Assembly: GCA_049322335.1 (NCBI GenBank)
Contig: JBMORL010000081.1
Span: forward strand, 1-64,000
DNA length: 64,000 nucleotides
Direction: 5' to 3'
Origin: JBMORL01 sp049322335
GTDB lineage: Bacteria > Bacteroidota > Bacteroidia > Flavobacteriales_D > UBA2798
The stretch's first letter is position 1; the number at the start of each line of letters is the position of its first letter. Under the pieces are notes generated by a model that saw nothing but the letters and a program-made list of their open reading frames with translations, ran no database searches and was not told the DNA's origin. Below are positions 52,059 to 60,294 of this stretch, one piece after another. A program made the position numbers and the translations under genes.

Positions 52059-53417
52059 ATGGAAATCACAGCTCTTAATGCCATTTCGCCCGTTGATGGA
52101 AGATACCAGCAGCAGGCCCTTGCCCTGTCCCATTATTTTTCAGAATCGGCCCTGATGCGATACCGTGTGCGGGTGGAAGTGGAATATTTTATTGCACTTA
52201 CAGAAATACCCCTTCCCCAATTGGCATCTTTTGACAAAGCATTGAATATTTCATTGCGCCAATTGTATACCGAATTTACCATTGCCGATGCGCTGATCAT
52301 AAAAGAAATTGAAAAAACCACCAATCACGATGTAAAAGCGGTGGAATATTTTCTCCGTGAAAAATTTGATGAACTGGGTATTTCGCAGTTCAGGGAGTTT
52401 ATTCATTTCGGGCTTACTTCCCAGGACATCAATAATACTTCCGTTCCGCTTTCCCTTAAGGAAGCAGTGACTGAACACTATCTGTCCGCATTAAATGAAA
52501 TTATTTCGAAAATAACTTCAATGGCAGGTGAGTGGAAAGATATTCCGATGCTTGCTCACACGCACGGACAACCGGCTTCACCTACACGTTTGGGAAAAGA
52601 AATACAGGTTTTTGCAGAAAGACTGCAATCGCAGAAAGAACATCTTTCAGGCATTCCGTTTGTAGCAAAATTCGGTGGGGCCACAGGTAATTTTAACGCA
52701 CATGCCGTTGCCTATCCGGCTGTCGACTGGGTGAAATTCTCCAATGTATTTATAAATGAAAAACTTGGACTGCAGCGATTGCAAACCACTACACAAATTG
52801 AACATTACGATCAGCTGGCGGCTTTGTTTGATGCTATGAAAAGGATCAACACCATTCTTATTGATTTCAGCCGAGATATGTGGACATATATTTCGATGGA
52901 ATATTTCAAACAAAAAATAAAAGCAGGCGAAGTAGGTTCATCTGCTATGCCGCATAAAGTAAATCCAATTGATTTTGAAAATGCAGAAGGGAATTTCGGA
53001 TTCGCCAATGCCATTTTTGAACATCTTTCTGCCAAGCTTCCCGTTTCACGCCTTCAGCGCGACCTCACCGATTCTACCGTATTGCGCAATATCGGAGTTC
53101 CCCTGGCGCACACGGCCATTGCGTTTAAGTCGCTGCAAAAAGGATTGGGAAAAATTGTATTGAACGAACCGGCTCTTCAGCGCGACCTTGAATCTAACTG
53201 GGCGGTGGTTGCCGAAGCGATACAAACTGTTTTGAGAAGAGAAAATTACCCGCATCCCTACGATGCACTCAAAGCGCTTACCCGCACCAACGAAGCCATT
53301 ACCAGAGAATCTCTTCACGCTTTTATTGATGGATTGAATGTAGATGCAAAAGTGAAAGAAGAACTGAAAAAAATCACCCCGTTTAATTATACCGGGATTC
53401 AGTTAGTGAAAGGGTAA
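52059..53417 (+). CDS. purB: Adenylosuccinate lyase
   Basis: A 452-residue fumarase/aspartase-superfamily enzyme that cleaves succinyl groups twice in purine synthesis (SAICAR and adenylosuccinate). Motifs: MEITALNAISPVDGRYQQQA, TSQDINNTSVPLSLKEAV, AHTHGQPASPTRLGKE, and the superfamily signature GSSAMPHKVNPIDFENAEGN (Ser and Lys key). ATG 52059 is used because upstream codons translate the GC-rich repeat. Confidence 0.96.
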   Translation: MEITALNAISPVDGRYQQQALALSHYFSESALMRYRVRVEVEYFIALTEIPLPQLASFDKALNISLRQLYTEFTIADALIIKEIEKTTNHDVKAVEYFLREKFDELGISQFREFIHFGLTSQDINNTSVPLSLKEAVTEHYLSALNEIISKITSMAGEWKDIPMLAHTHGQPASPTRLGKEIQVFAERLQSQKEHLSGIPFVAKFGGATGNFNAHAVAYPAVDWVKFSNVFINEKLGLQRLQTTTQIEHYDQLAALFDAMKRINTILIDFSRDMWTYISMEYFKQKIKAGEVGSSAMPHKVNPIDFENAEGNFGFANAIFEHLSAKLPVSRLQRDLTDSTVLRNIGVPLAHTAIAFKSLQKGLGKIVLNEPALQRDLESNWAVVAEAIQTVLRRENYPHPYDALKALTRTNEAITRESLHAFIDGLNVDAKVKEELKKITPFNYTGIQLVKG

Positions 53418-53487
53418 AATTATTTTATGTTTTATGTAGCCAGATGATAGTACTTGCTTTTCCCGTTTTTAACCTAAAACCTTGTTT

Positions 53488-53512
53488 GTTTCCGGCTTCA
53501 CCATTGTCCGCA
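53488..53512 (+). pseudogene. 25-nt remnant matching the 5' end of the glycosyltransferase gene
   Basis: These 25 nt are identical, except one base, to 54012-54036, the first codons of the glycosyltransferase gene. In frame they give VSGFTIVR, and the only difference is a synonymous Ile codon (ATT versus ATC). No ATG precedes it. It looks like a vestige of a paralogous copy upstream of the palindromic element. Confidence 0.55.
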
Positions 53513-53545
53513 TACTTGTAATCGTTAGTATTGTTTTTTTGTTTC

Positions 53546-53706
53546 GGCCTTTTTTGATTTCCGTAGCATTTTCGAAAATTCTTCGTGCGGTGGGCTGGTG
53601 AGTAGAGACCCACGAGTCCCGCCAACCGGATACAAACGTTTGGCGGGACGGCTTGGGTCTCGTGAGGAGAAGAATTTTCAGAAAATCAAGGAAATCAAAA
53701 GAAGCC
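53546..53706. repeat. Large imperfect palindrome (about 160 nt)
   Basis: Paired blocks, from outside in, are GGC/GCC ends, GATTTCC (53556-53562) with GGAAATC (53690-53696), GAAAATTCTTC (53574-53584) with GAAGAATTTTC (53669-53679), GAGACCC (53605-53611) with GGGTCTC (53655-53661), and GTCCCGCCAA (53616-53625) with TTGGCGGGAC (53640-53649). No ORF fits. The element is MITE-like and probably multi-copy, which would explain the adjacent assembly break. Confidence 0.75.
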
Positions 53707-53828
53707 TTGACTTTTTGCTTCTTTTGTGTCAAGACAAAAGAAGAGAATGATCATATTTGTAACAAGAAAATACAATAAATGAAAGTTTCCGGCTTCACCA
53801 TCGTCCGCAACGCCATCAAATACGATTA
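53702..53828 (+). repeat. Left copy of a 127-bp direct duplication beside the N gap
   Basis: These 127 nt are identical to 53929-54055 on the other side of the gap. They include the first 50 nt of the glycosyltransferase gene (ATG at 53779), a truncated duplicate. Identity at exactly 127 nt suggests an unmerged k-mer overlap between contigs, not a biological repeat. Confidence 0.9.
53718..53743. repeat. Small palindrome CTTCTTTTGT/ACAAAAGAAG
   Basis: A perfect 10-bp stem (53718-53727 / 53734-53743) with loop GTCAAG. The loop can instead pair with CTTGAC just upstream (53706-53711), so two exclusive folds exist. The same piece appears at the right flank of the gap as part of the 127-bp duplication. 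Confidence 0.6.
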
Positions 53829-53928
53829 NNNNNNNNNNNNNNNNNNNNNNNNNNNNNNNNNNNNNNNNNNNNNNNNNNNNNNNNNNNNNNNNNNNNNNNN
53901 NNNNNNNNNNNNNNNNNNNNNNNNNNNN
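53829..53928. other. Scaffold gap of 100 N
   Basis: Exactly 100 N bases, the conventional size for an unknown gap. The two flanks share the same 127-bp sequence, so the contigs probably overlap directly and the gap has no real length. Confidence 0.97.
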
Positions 53929-54005
53929 AAGCCTTGACTTTTTGCTTCTTTTGTGTCAAGACAAAAGAAGAGAATGATCATATTTGTAACAAGAAAATAC
54001 AATAA

Positions 54006-54878
54006 ATGAAAGTTTCCGGCTTCACCATCGTCCGCAACGCCATCAAATACGATTACCCCGTAGTGGAAGCCATTTCCTCCATTCTTCCTTTATGCGATGA
54101 ATTGATTGTAGCTGTAGGAAACTCAGAAGACGAAACGAGAAATCTTATTTCCTCTATCCGTTCCGAAAAAATAAAAATCATTGATACGATTTGGGATGAT
54201 TCCCTTCGCGAAGGAGGAAAAGTGCTGGCGGCAGAAACACAAAAAGCATTCAATGCCATTTCAAAAGATGCCGATTGGGGAATTTACATCCAGGCCGATG
54301 AGGTAATGCATGAAAAATACCATGACAACATTCGCAAAGCCATGCAGCAATGGAAAGACGATAAAAGAGTGGAAGGACTTGTGTTCGATTACACGCATTT
54401 TTATGGTTCTTATGATTACATTGGTGATTCACGCAAATGGTACAGGAGAGAAGTACGTGTAATTAAGAATGACAAAAATATTTATTCCTTTCGTGATGCA
54501 CAGGGATTTCAGAAAAACGGAAAGCCGCTGAAAGTGAAAATGGCGAATGCGCAGATATTTCATTACGGTTGGGTAAAGCACCCGAAATTCCAGCAGGCCA
54601 AGCAGGAAAGTTTCAACAAGCTCTGGCACGATGATGAATGGATGAAAAAAAATATACGGGCGGTGGATGAATTCGACTATTCGCAGATTGATTCACTAAA
54701 ACATTTCAAAGGCGACCATCCGCTGGTGATGCAGGAAAGAATAAAAAAACAGAACTGGAAATTTTCTTTTGATCCCACCAAAAAGAAAAATACTTCTCTC
54801 CGCCACCGTTTCCTTCAGTTCATAGAAAATCTCACCGGGTGGAGAGTGGGGGAGTATAGGAATTATAAAATTGTGTAA
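54006..54878 (+). CDS. Glycosyltransferase family 2-like protein
   Basis: A 290-residue GT-A fold protein. The N-terminal KVSGFTIVRNAIKYDYPVVE (donor-site strand), LCDELIVAVGNSEDETRNLI and a metal-binding acidic site in WGIYIQADEVMHEKY (DxD-like ADE) are typical for GT2. Later residues (FHYGWVKHPKFQQAKQESFN) match a subgroup with a C-terminal HYGWVK segment. Probable substrate is a surface glycan or glycoprotein sugar; not determinable. A truncated copy of its 5' end lies before the scaffold gap, as an assembly duplicate. Confidence 0.85.
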   Translation: MKVSGFTIVRNAIKYDYPVVEAISSILPLCDELIVAVGNSEDETRNLISSIRSEKIKIIDTIWDDSLREGGKVLAAETQKAFNAISKDADWGIYIQADEVMHEKYHDNIRKAMQQWKDDKRVEGLVFDYTHFYGSYDYIGDSRKWYRREVRVIKNDKNIYSFRDAQGFQKNGKPLKVKMANAQIFHYGWVKHPKFQQAKQESFNKLWHDDEWMKKNIRAVDEFDYSQIDSLKHFKGDHPLVMQERIKKQNWKFSFDPTKKKNTSLRHRFLQFIENLTGWRVGEYRNYKIV

Positions 54879-54897
54879 AGTGTAAATCTTATCTTTG
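54871..54897 (+). promoter_or_regulatory. Promoter of the acyltransferase gene
   Basis: TTG (54871-54873) and TATCTTTG (54890-54897, a perfect TAnnTTTG) are 16 nt apart; the ATG lies 12 nt further on at 54910. The box overlaps the upstream TTG codon, which supports ATG 54910 as start. Confidence 0.6.
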
Positions 54898-54909
54898 CAC
54901 CGATACAAA

Positions 54910-55788
54910 ATGGGCCAAATCATTTTTTACATCACCCTTCCCTTGCTTTACCTCCTTTCGGTATTGCCTTTGAGGGTATTGTATGTCATCTCTGATATTT
55001 TTTATTTTATCATTTTTCATGTTATCGGTTACCGCAGAAAAGTAGTGCAGCAAAATCTCAAAAACGCTTTTCCCGAAAAATCTGCCGCAGAGATCTTAAA
55101 AATTGAAAAAGATTTTTACCAGTATTTCTGCGATCTTTTCCTCGAAACCTTTCAAACCCTTTCCATCAGCCGCAAAAAAATGCTGCGCCATTGTGTGCTG
55201 AATGAAAATGCCAAAAAACTTTTTGATGATTATTATGCACAGAAAAAAAGTGTGGTTATCGTTATGGGCCACTACGGCAACTGGGAGTGGGCGGGAAATA
55301 CTTTTAGCTTATTATGTAAGCATCAACTCTACGTGATCTATCATCCGCTGGCCAATAAAAATTTTAATAACCTTATCATCAAAATGCGCAAACGTTTCGG
55401 CACCGATCTTATTCCCATGAAAGAAACCTTTAAGGAAATGGTGAAGAAAAGAGGAGAGTTAAGCGCCACTGCTTTTATTGCCGACCAAACTCCTTCTCCC
55501 GATAATGCTTACTGGACACAATTTCTTCACCAGGACACTCCCGTTTTCTGGGGAACAGAAAAGATTGCCCAGAAAATGAATTACCCTGTGGTTTTTGTGA
55601 AGATCAAACGCATAAAACGCGGTTATTACGGGATTTTTGCCGAAACCATTTTCGAAAATCCAGCCCAAACCGTTGAAGGCGAAATCTCTGAAAAACATAC
55701 CCGCCAGCTCGAAAACGACATCAAAGAACAACCCGAAATATGGCTTTGGTCTCACCGCAGGTGGAAACACCAACGCCCCGGCAGCTGA
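54910..55788 (+). CDS. Lysophospholipid/lipid A acyltransferase (LpxL/HtrB family)
   Basis: A 292-residue membrane-associated acyltransferase. An N-terminal hydrophobic helix (FYITLPLLYLLSVLPLRVLY) precedes the catalytic HX4E motif GHYGNWEW (His121, Glu126) and the substrate-side residues FIADQTPSPDNAYW and FWGTEKIAQKMNYPV. The family adds secondary acyl chains to lipid A or related lipids at the inner membrane. ATG 54910 is preferred to the TTG frame start. It is followed by a fatty acid desaturase gene. Confidence 0.9.
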   Translation: MGQIIFYITLPLLYLLSVLPLRVLYVISDIFYFIIFHVIGYRRKVVQQNLKNAFPEKSAAEILKIEKDFYQYFCDLFLETFQTLSISRKKMLRHCVLNENAKKLFDDYYAQKKSVVIVMGHYGNWEWAGNTFSLLCKHQLYVIYHPLANKNFNNLIIKMRKRFGTDLIPMKETFKEMVKKRGELSATAFIADQTPSPDNAYWTQFLHQDTPVFWGTEKIAQKMNYPVVFVKIKRIKRGYYGIFAETIFENPAQTVEGEISEKHTRQLENDIKEQPEIWLWSHRRWKHQRPGS

Positions 55789-55800
55789 ACAATTTTTGCC

Positions 55801-55808
55801 TATTTTTG
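55801..55808 (+). promoter_or_regulatory. -7 box for the desaturase gene
   Basis: TATTTTTG, a perfect TAnnTTTG, 16 nt before the ATG at 55825. A clear -33 element is not seen. Confidence 0.5.
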
Positions 55809-55824
55809 AGGCCGTATCACAACT

Positions 55825-56805
55825 ATGAGAACGGGTAAAGAACTCATCCTTTCCACCAAACCTTTTGCAACCGAAAACCGGGCGCTCAGCTGGTGGCATA
55901 CCCTTTCTACCCTTTTCCTTCTGGCAGGTTTGCTCACCCTCACATTGCTGGATATTCACCCCGCTATCCGCATAGCTGCCAGCCTGCTTTCAGGACTGGT
56001 TATCGTGCGTTTTTTTGTCATTTACCACGACTACCAGCACCGGGCTATATTGCATAAATCACCGGTGGCCAAATTTATTTTTACGGTGTTTGGTATGTTT
56101 ATTCTCACTCCGCCCAGCATCTGGAAACGTTCGCATGATTATCACCACAACCACAATTCGAAGCTATTCAGCGCAGGAATCGGGTCGTATCCCATTTTTA
56201 CCAAAGAAAAATTCCTTAAATCTTCTTCTTCCGAACGGTTTTTTTACCTCTTTATCCGTCATCCGCTCACCATTCTCTTCGGTTATTTTACCATTTTCAT
56301 TTTCGGTATGTGTGTGGCCTCTTTTCTTAGCAGTCCACGCAGGCATTTCGATTCGCTGATCTCATTAGTATTGCATGTAGCATTAACCGTTTGCGTGATC
56401 GTTTTCCTGGGATGGCAGTCGTGGTTGTTTTTTATTCTTATTCCCTTTATGATTTCCACAGCTATGGGAGCCTACCTGTTTTATGCCCAGCATAATTTTC
56501 CCGGGGCCACGTTTAAAGAAAATATAGAATGGAGCTATGATAATGCCGCTCTTGAATCGTCCAGTTTTATGGTAATGAATCCCTTCTGGCACTGGGTAAC
56601 GGCCAATATCGGTTACCACCACATTCACCACATCAATTCCCGCATCCCGTTTTACCGCCTTCCCGAAGTGTACCGGGAAATCCCCGAAATGCAAAAAGCC
56701 AAAACCACCAGCCTCTGGCCGGGAGAGATTATCCGTTGTTTCCGCCTGAAAGTATGGGATCCCGCCCAAAACAGGATGATCTCCAAAAAGGAGATTTTCG
56801 GGTGA
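55825..56805 (+). CDS. Membrane fatty acid desaturase
   Basis: A 326-residue di-iron membrane desaturase. The three histidine boxes are clear: HDYQH (68-72), HDYHHNH (104-110) and YHHIHH (264-269), with an additional His at 223 (AQHNF). Hydrophobic helices near 28-63, 84-97, 148-168 and 185-220 fit four membrane spans. It introduces double bonds into acyl chains; spacing resembles omega-6/acyl-lipid desaturases. With the neighbouring LpxL-like gene it suggests adjustment of membrane lipids. Confidence 0.92.
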   Translation: MRTGKELILSTKPFATENRALSWWHTLSTLFLLAGLLTLTLLDIHPAIRIAASLLSGLVIVRFFVIYHDYQHRAILHKSPVAKFIFTVFGMFILTPPSIWKRSHDYHHNHNSKLFSAGIGSYPIFTKEKFLKSSSSERFFYLFIRHPLTILFGYFTIFIFGMCVASFLSSPRRHFDSLISLVLHVALTVCVIVFLGWQSWLFFILIPFMISTAMGAYLFYAQHNFPGATFKENIEWSYDNAALESSSFMVMNPFWHWVTANIGYHHIHHINSRIPFYRLPEVYREIPEMQKAKTTSLWPGEIIRCFRLKVWDPAQNRMISKKEIFG

Positions 56806-56981
56806 CTTGTTATCGTAAGTTTTAAACAATCAAGGGCGTCACCCCTTTACATTTCTGCTAAATTTCACTCTATACCTCAATAACTCTATCCCTTTATTAC
56901 TTCACCCAAAAAAGCAGCATGGATTTTGTTATACATCACCCACATTTTTACTATTTTTAACCCTTCAACATAAAACTGAAT

Positions 56982-58067
56982 ATGAAAAAACTGATCTTAG
57001 TCTTTGCTGCCATAGGGTTTTTTAATGTTGCCAATGCGCAATTAACCGGCACCATTTCCGCCCAGGGAATGAAAGACTCCATTAATGCCCAGGCCCAGGA
57101 AAAATATAACGAGGGCGTTACTGCTTATGAAGCCAATAAGCGCGAAGAAGCCATTGCCAGATTTACCGAAGCACTGGCTATCGAACCCAAATTCGAAAAG
57201 GCTCTTATGAACCGGGGTACAGCTTATTATGAGCTGAAAAAATATGATGAGGCGATTGCTGATTTTGATAAAGTAGCAGGCCTTGTTGACTCAGCCGGAA
57301 ACGGGTGGAAAATGAAAGCAATGGCGCAAATGGCCAAAGGAGATAAAGACGGAGCCATTGACAGCTATTCAAAATTCATCACTAAAAATCCTAAAGACCC
57401 TAAAGTGTGGTACGACCGCGGAGTATTGTATTTTGAAAAAGGGCAATACAACGAAGCTATCGGTGATTTCGATAACGCTATCCGCCTGAAACCTGATTAT
57501 GCGTACGCGATGAACGACCGCGCCAGCGCAAAAAAGAAACTGGGAAACCTGGACGGTGCTGTTGCCGATTATGAAAATGCCATCCGCGCCAATCCGCAAC
57601 TGGCTTTTGCCTATAATAATCTGGGTACTGTGAAGCGCGAGAAAAAAGATTATAACGGTGCGATTATGGAATACAACAACGCCATTCGCCTGAAGCCCGA
57701 TTATTACATTGCCATGAACAACCGCGGTATGGCGTATTTTGAAAACGGAAAATATGAAGAAGCGATAAAAGAATTTTCCAATTGCATTAAAATGAAACCC
57801 GATTACGCTTACGCTTACAACAATCGCGCTGCCGTTTATATCAAACAGGAAAAATACAAAGAAGCTGTCTCTGATTGCGACAAGGCTATCGGGTTGGATG
57901 CCAATTATGGTGCCGCTTACCTCAACCGGGGAATAGCAAAAGAAATGTTGCGGGATCTTGAGGGAGCCTGCAACGACTGGCTGAATGCCGCAGCAGCAGG
58001 AATCGTGAGTGGTGAAACCTATTTCAATTCAGGTTTCTGTTCGGATGTGGAAAAATATAAAAAATAA
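56982..58067 (+). CDS. Exported multi-TPR protein
   Basis: A 361-residue protein with signal peptide (MKKLILVFAAIGFFNVANAQ) and about nine consecutive TPR units (about residues 35-345), such as EALAIEPKFEKALMNRGTAY, VWYDRGVLYFEKGQYNEAIG, AYNNLGTVKREKKDYNGAIM and YAYNNRAAVYIKQEKYKEAV. TPR arrays bind other proteins. It precedes the PorE-like gene by 17 nt, so the two probably form an operon and may act together in the periplasm, possibly in T9SS or envelope organisation. Confidence 0.88.
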   Translation: MKKLILVFAAIGFFNVANAQLTGTISAQGMKDSINAQAQEKYNEGVTAYEANKREEAIARFTEALAIEPKFEKALMNRGTAYYELKKYDEAIADFDKVAGLVDSAGNGWKMKAMAQMAKGDKDGAIDSYSKFITKNPKDPKVWYDRGVLYFEKGQYNEAIGDFDNAIRLKPDYAYAMNDRASAKKKLGNLDGAVADYENAIRANPQLAFAYNNLGTVKREKKDYNGAIMEYNNAIRLKPDYYIAMNNRGMAYFENGKYEEAIKEFSNCIKMKPDYAYAYNNRAAVYIKQEKYKEAVSDCDKAIGLDANYGAAYLNRGIAKEMLRDLEGACNDWLNAAAAGIVSGETYFNSGFCSDVEKYKK

Positions 58068-58084
58068 GCAAGGGGGAATACGTT

Positions 58085-60223
58085 ATGAAGAAATTACTAT
58101 TGATAGCATTTGCAGGTTTCGCAGTAAACCTTTTTGCTCAAACCGATACGCCCTTTGAAAAAGATTATTTCAAAGACAGGAAAGACGAATACAAAAAAGC
58201 CCGCGACCAGTTTGAAGAAGGAATGGAATTCATTAAGCTGGCGGAAGAAGCGCAGGATCCTGCTTTTTCCACACTTGATAATTATAATGCCGATCTGGCC
58301 ATGTACCGCAAGGCGCTTCCCTTCCTGGAAAAAGCACAGGCATTTAATCCCAATTATTCCGTACTCAATTACCAGATCGGAAAATGTTATCTCGCATCAG
58401 TAAATAAATTCAAATCGGTGGATTATTTTCTGATGGCCTATAAACTGAACGGAAACGTAGCTAAAGATGTTCAGTTTTATATTGGCTGGGGATATCACCT
58501 GAAAAACGATTGGGATAATGCAATCAAACATTATGAACTTTACCGCAAAACCGTTACAGCTGATAAGAACGAAGAACTCATCATGATCAATAAAAAAATT
58601 GAAGAATGTAACGTAGGAAAAAGACTGATGGCCAAACCCGAACGGGTGTGGGTGGATAACCTCGGCCCCAATGTAAATTCCGAATATCCCGAATACGCTC
58701 CCAATATCACAGCTGATGAATCGAAAGTGATTTTTACCGGGCGCAGAATCGATACGCAAAAAGGCGGAGTGGATCCCAATGACGGATTTTATTTCGAAGA
58801 CGTGTATATGGCTAAACGCAATGAAAAAGGAGAATGGGATAAAGCGGTGAATCTTGGTAGTGATATCAATACCGAATCACACGATGCCCCGGCCGGATTA
58901 TCCCCCGATGGAACCAAATTGTTTTTGTTCTACGGATGGAAAGGTAACGGAGACATCTACATGTCAGAATTAAAAAATGACGTTTACCAGAAACCGGAAA
59001 AACTTAACAGCACGGTTTCCACCAAAGATGAATACGAATCATCAGCTACTATTTCGTTTGACGGAAAAGAATTGTATTTCGCTTCCGAAAGAAAAGGTGG
59101 AAACGGACTGGAAGATATTTATATGTGCAAATGGGATGATAAGAAAAAAGAATGGGGCCCCGCTCAAAATCTTGGCCCTGTTATCAACACACGTTATCGC
59201 GAAACAGGTGTTTATCTTCACCCTGATGGCGAAACGATGTATTTTGCTTCACAGGGACATGAGTCGATGGGAGGATTTGATATTTTCGTTTCCAAACGCG
59301 AAAACGGAATTTGGGGAAAACCCAAAAATCTCGGCTACCCGATTAATTCTACCGATGATGATGTGTATTTTGTGGTATCAGGAAGCGGACGTTATGCTTA
59401 TTTCACTTCTTTCCGCAAAGACGGTTATGGCGAAAAAGATATTTATCGTTTAACTTTCCTCGGCCCCGAAAAACCACCACTCACCAATACAGAAGACAAT
59501 CTTTTGGCCAGTGCACTCGAACCGGTAAAAGCCATTACCATCGAGCCCAAAGTGGAAGTGAAAACATCCAACCTCGCTATTTTGAAAGGCATGGTGCGTG
59601 ATGCAAGAACACTCAAACCACTCGAAGCAAATATTGAATTGATCGATAATGAGAAAAACGAACTCGTAACCACGATCAAGAGTGATGCCACAACAGGAAA
59701 ATATCTCGTGTCTATTCCCTCGGGGAAAAATTATGGTATTGCCGTGAAGTCAGACGGCTATCTTTTCCATTCCGAAAATTTCGATCTTCCCAAATCGTCC
59801 GGTTACCGCGAGTACGAAAAAAATGTTGACCTGAAAAAAGTGGAAGTAGGAGAAGTGATTGTGTTGCGTAACATTTTTTATGATTTCGACAAAGCGACAT
59901 TACGCCCCGAATCGAAATCGGAGCTCGAACGTTTGATAAAACTGATGAACGATAATCCCACATTGAAAATTGAAATTTCGTCACACACCGACAGCCAGGG
60001 TAATAACGAGTATAACCAAAAACTCTCACAAGCCCGTGCCAAATCGGTAGTGGATTATCTTATCAATGCAGGAATCTCAGCTTCACGTCTCGAATTTAAA
60101 GGTTACGGAGAAGAGAAACTCATCGTTAGCGATGCAGAAATTGCAAAACTGAAAACCAAAACCGAAAAAGACGAAGCTCACCAGCAAAACCGAAGATCCG
60201 AATTTAAAATTCTGAGTAAGTAA
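58085..60223 (+). CDS. PorE-like TPR-propeller-CRD-OmpA envelope protein
   Basis: A 712-residue protein with signal peptide (to about residue 19), a TPR region (about 35-175), PD40 propeller blades (about 195-465; GLSPDGTKLFLFYGWKGNGD, YLHPDGETMYFASQGHESMG), a carboxypeptidase-regulatory domain (about 503-585, KGMVRDARTLKPLEANIELI) and an OmpA domain (about 595-705; RNIFYDFDKATLRPESKSEL, HTDSQGNNEYNQKLSQARAK). This order matches PorE of the type IX secretion system, which tethers the system to peptidoglycan. Many Bacteroidota have several such proteins, so membership in T9SS is likely but not proven. Confidence 0.87.
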   Translation: MKKLLLIAFAGFAVNLFAQTDTPFEKDYFKDRKDEYKKARDQFEEGMEFIKLAEEAQDPAFSTLDNYNADLAMYRKALPFLEKAQAFNPNYSVLNYQIGKCYLASVNKFKSVDYFLMAYKLNGNVAKDVQFYIGWGYHLKNDWDNAIKHYELYRKTVTADKNEELIMINKKIEECNVGKRLMAKPERVWVDNLGPNVNSEYPEYAPNITADESKVIFTGRRIDTQKGGVDPNDGFYFEDVYMAKRNEKGEWDKAVNLGSDINTESHDAPAGLSPDGTKLFLFYGWKGNGDIYMSELKNDVYQKPEKLNSTVSTKDEYESSATISFDGKELYFASERKGGNGLEDIYMCKWDDKKKEWGPAQNLGPVINTRYRETGVYLHPDGETMYFASQGHESMGGFDIFVSKRENGIWGKPKNLGYPINSTDDDVYFVVSGSGRYAYFTSFRKDGYGEKDIYRLTFLGPEKPPLTNTEDNLLASALEPVKAITIEPKVEVKTSNLAILKGMVRDARTLKPLEANIELIDNEKNELVTTIKSDATTGKYLVSIPSGKNYGIAVKSDGYLFHSENFDLPKSSGYREYEKNVDLKKVEVGEVIVLRNIFYDFDKATLRPESKSELERLIKLMNDNPTLKIEISSHTDSQGNNEYNQKLSQARAKSVVDYLINAGISASRLEFKGYGEEKLIVSDAEIAKLKTKTEKDEAHQQNRRSEFKILSK

Positions 60224-60245
60224 TAATTTACTCACTCTTCGCATT

Positions 60246-60285
60246 CCTCCCCCTCTCCACGGGAGAGGGGGCGGGGGGTGAGGCC
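60246..60285. repeat. Fourth copy of the GC-rich palindromic repeat
   Basis: CCCCCTCTCC (60249-60258) and GGAGAGGGGG (60262-60271) form a perfect 10-bp stem with loop acg, followed by cggggggtgaggcc. It matches the family seen at 51801-52027 and lies between the PorE-like gene and rmuC. Confidence 0.7.
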
Positions 60286-60294
60286 CGCATTCCT

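Noticed and set aside
53702..54055. True tandem duplication flanking the gap
   Set aside because: Identity of exactly 127 nt around a 100-N gap is better explained by unmerged contig ends.
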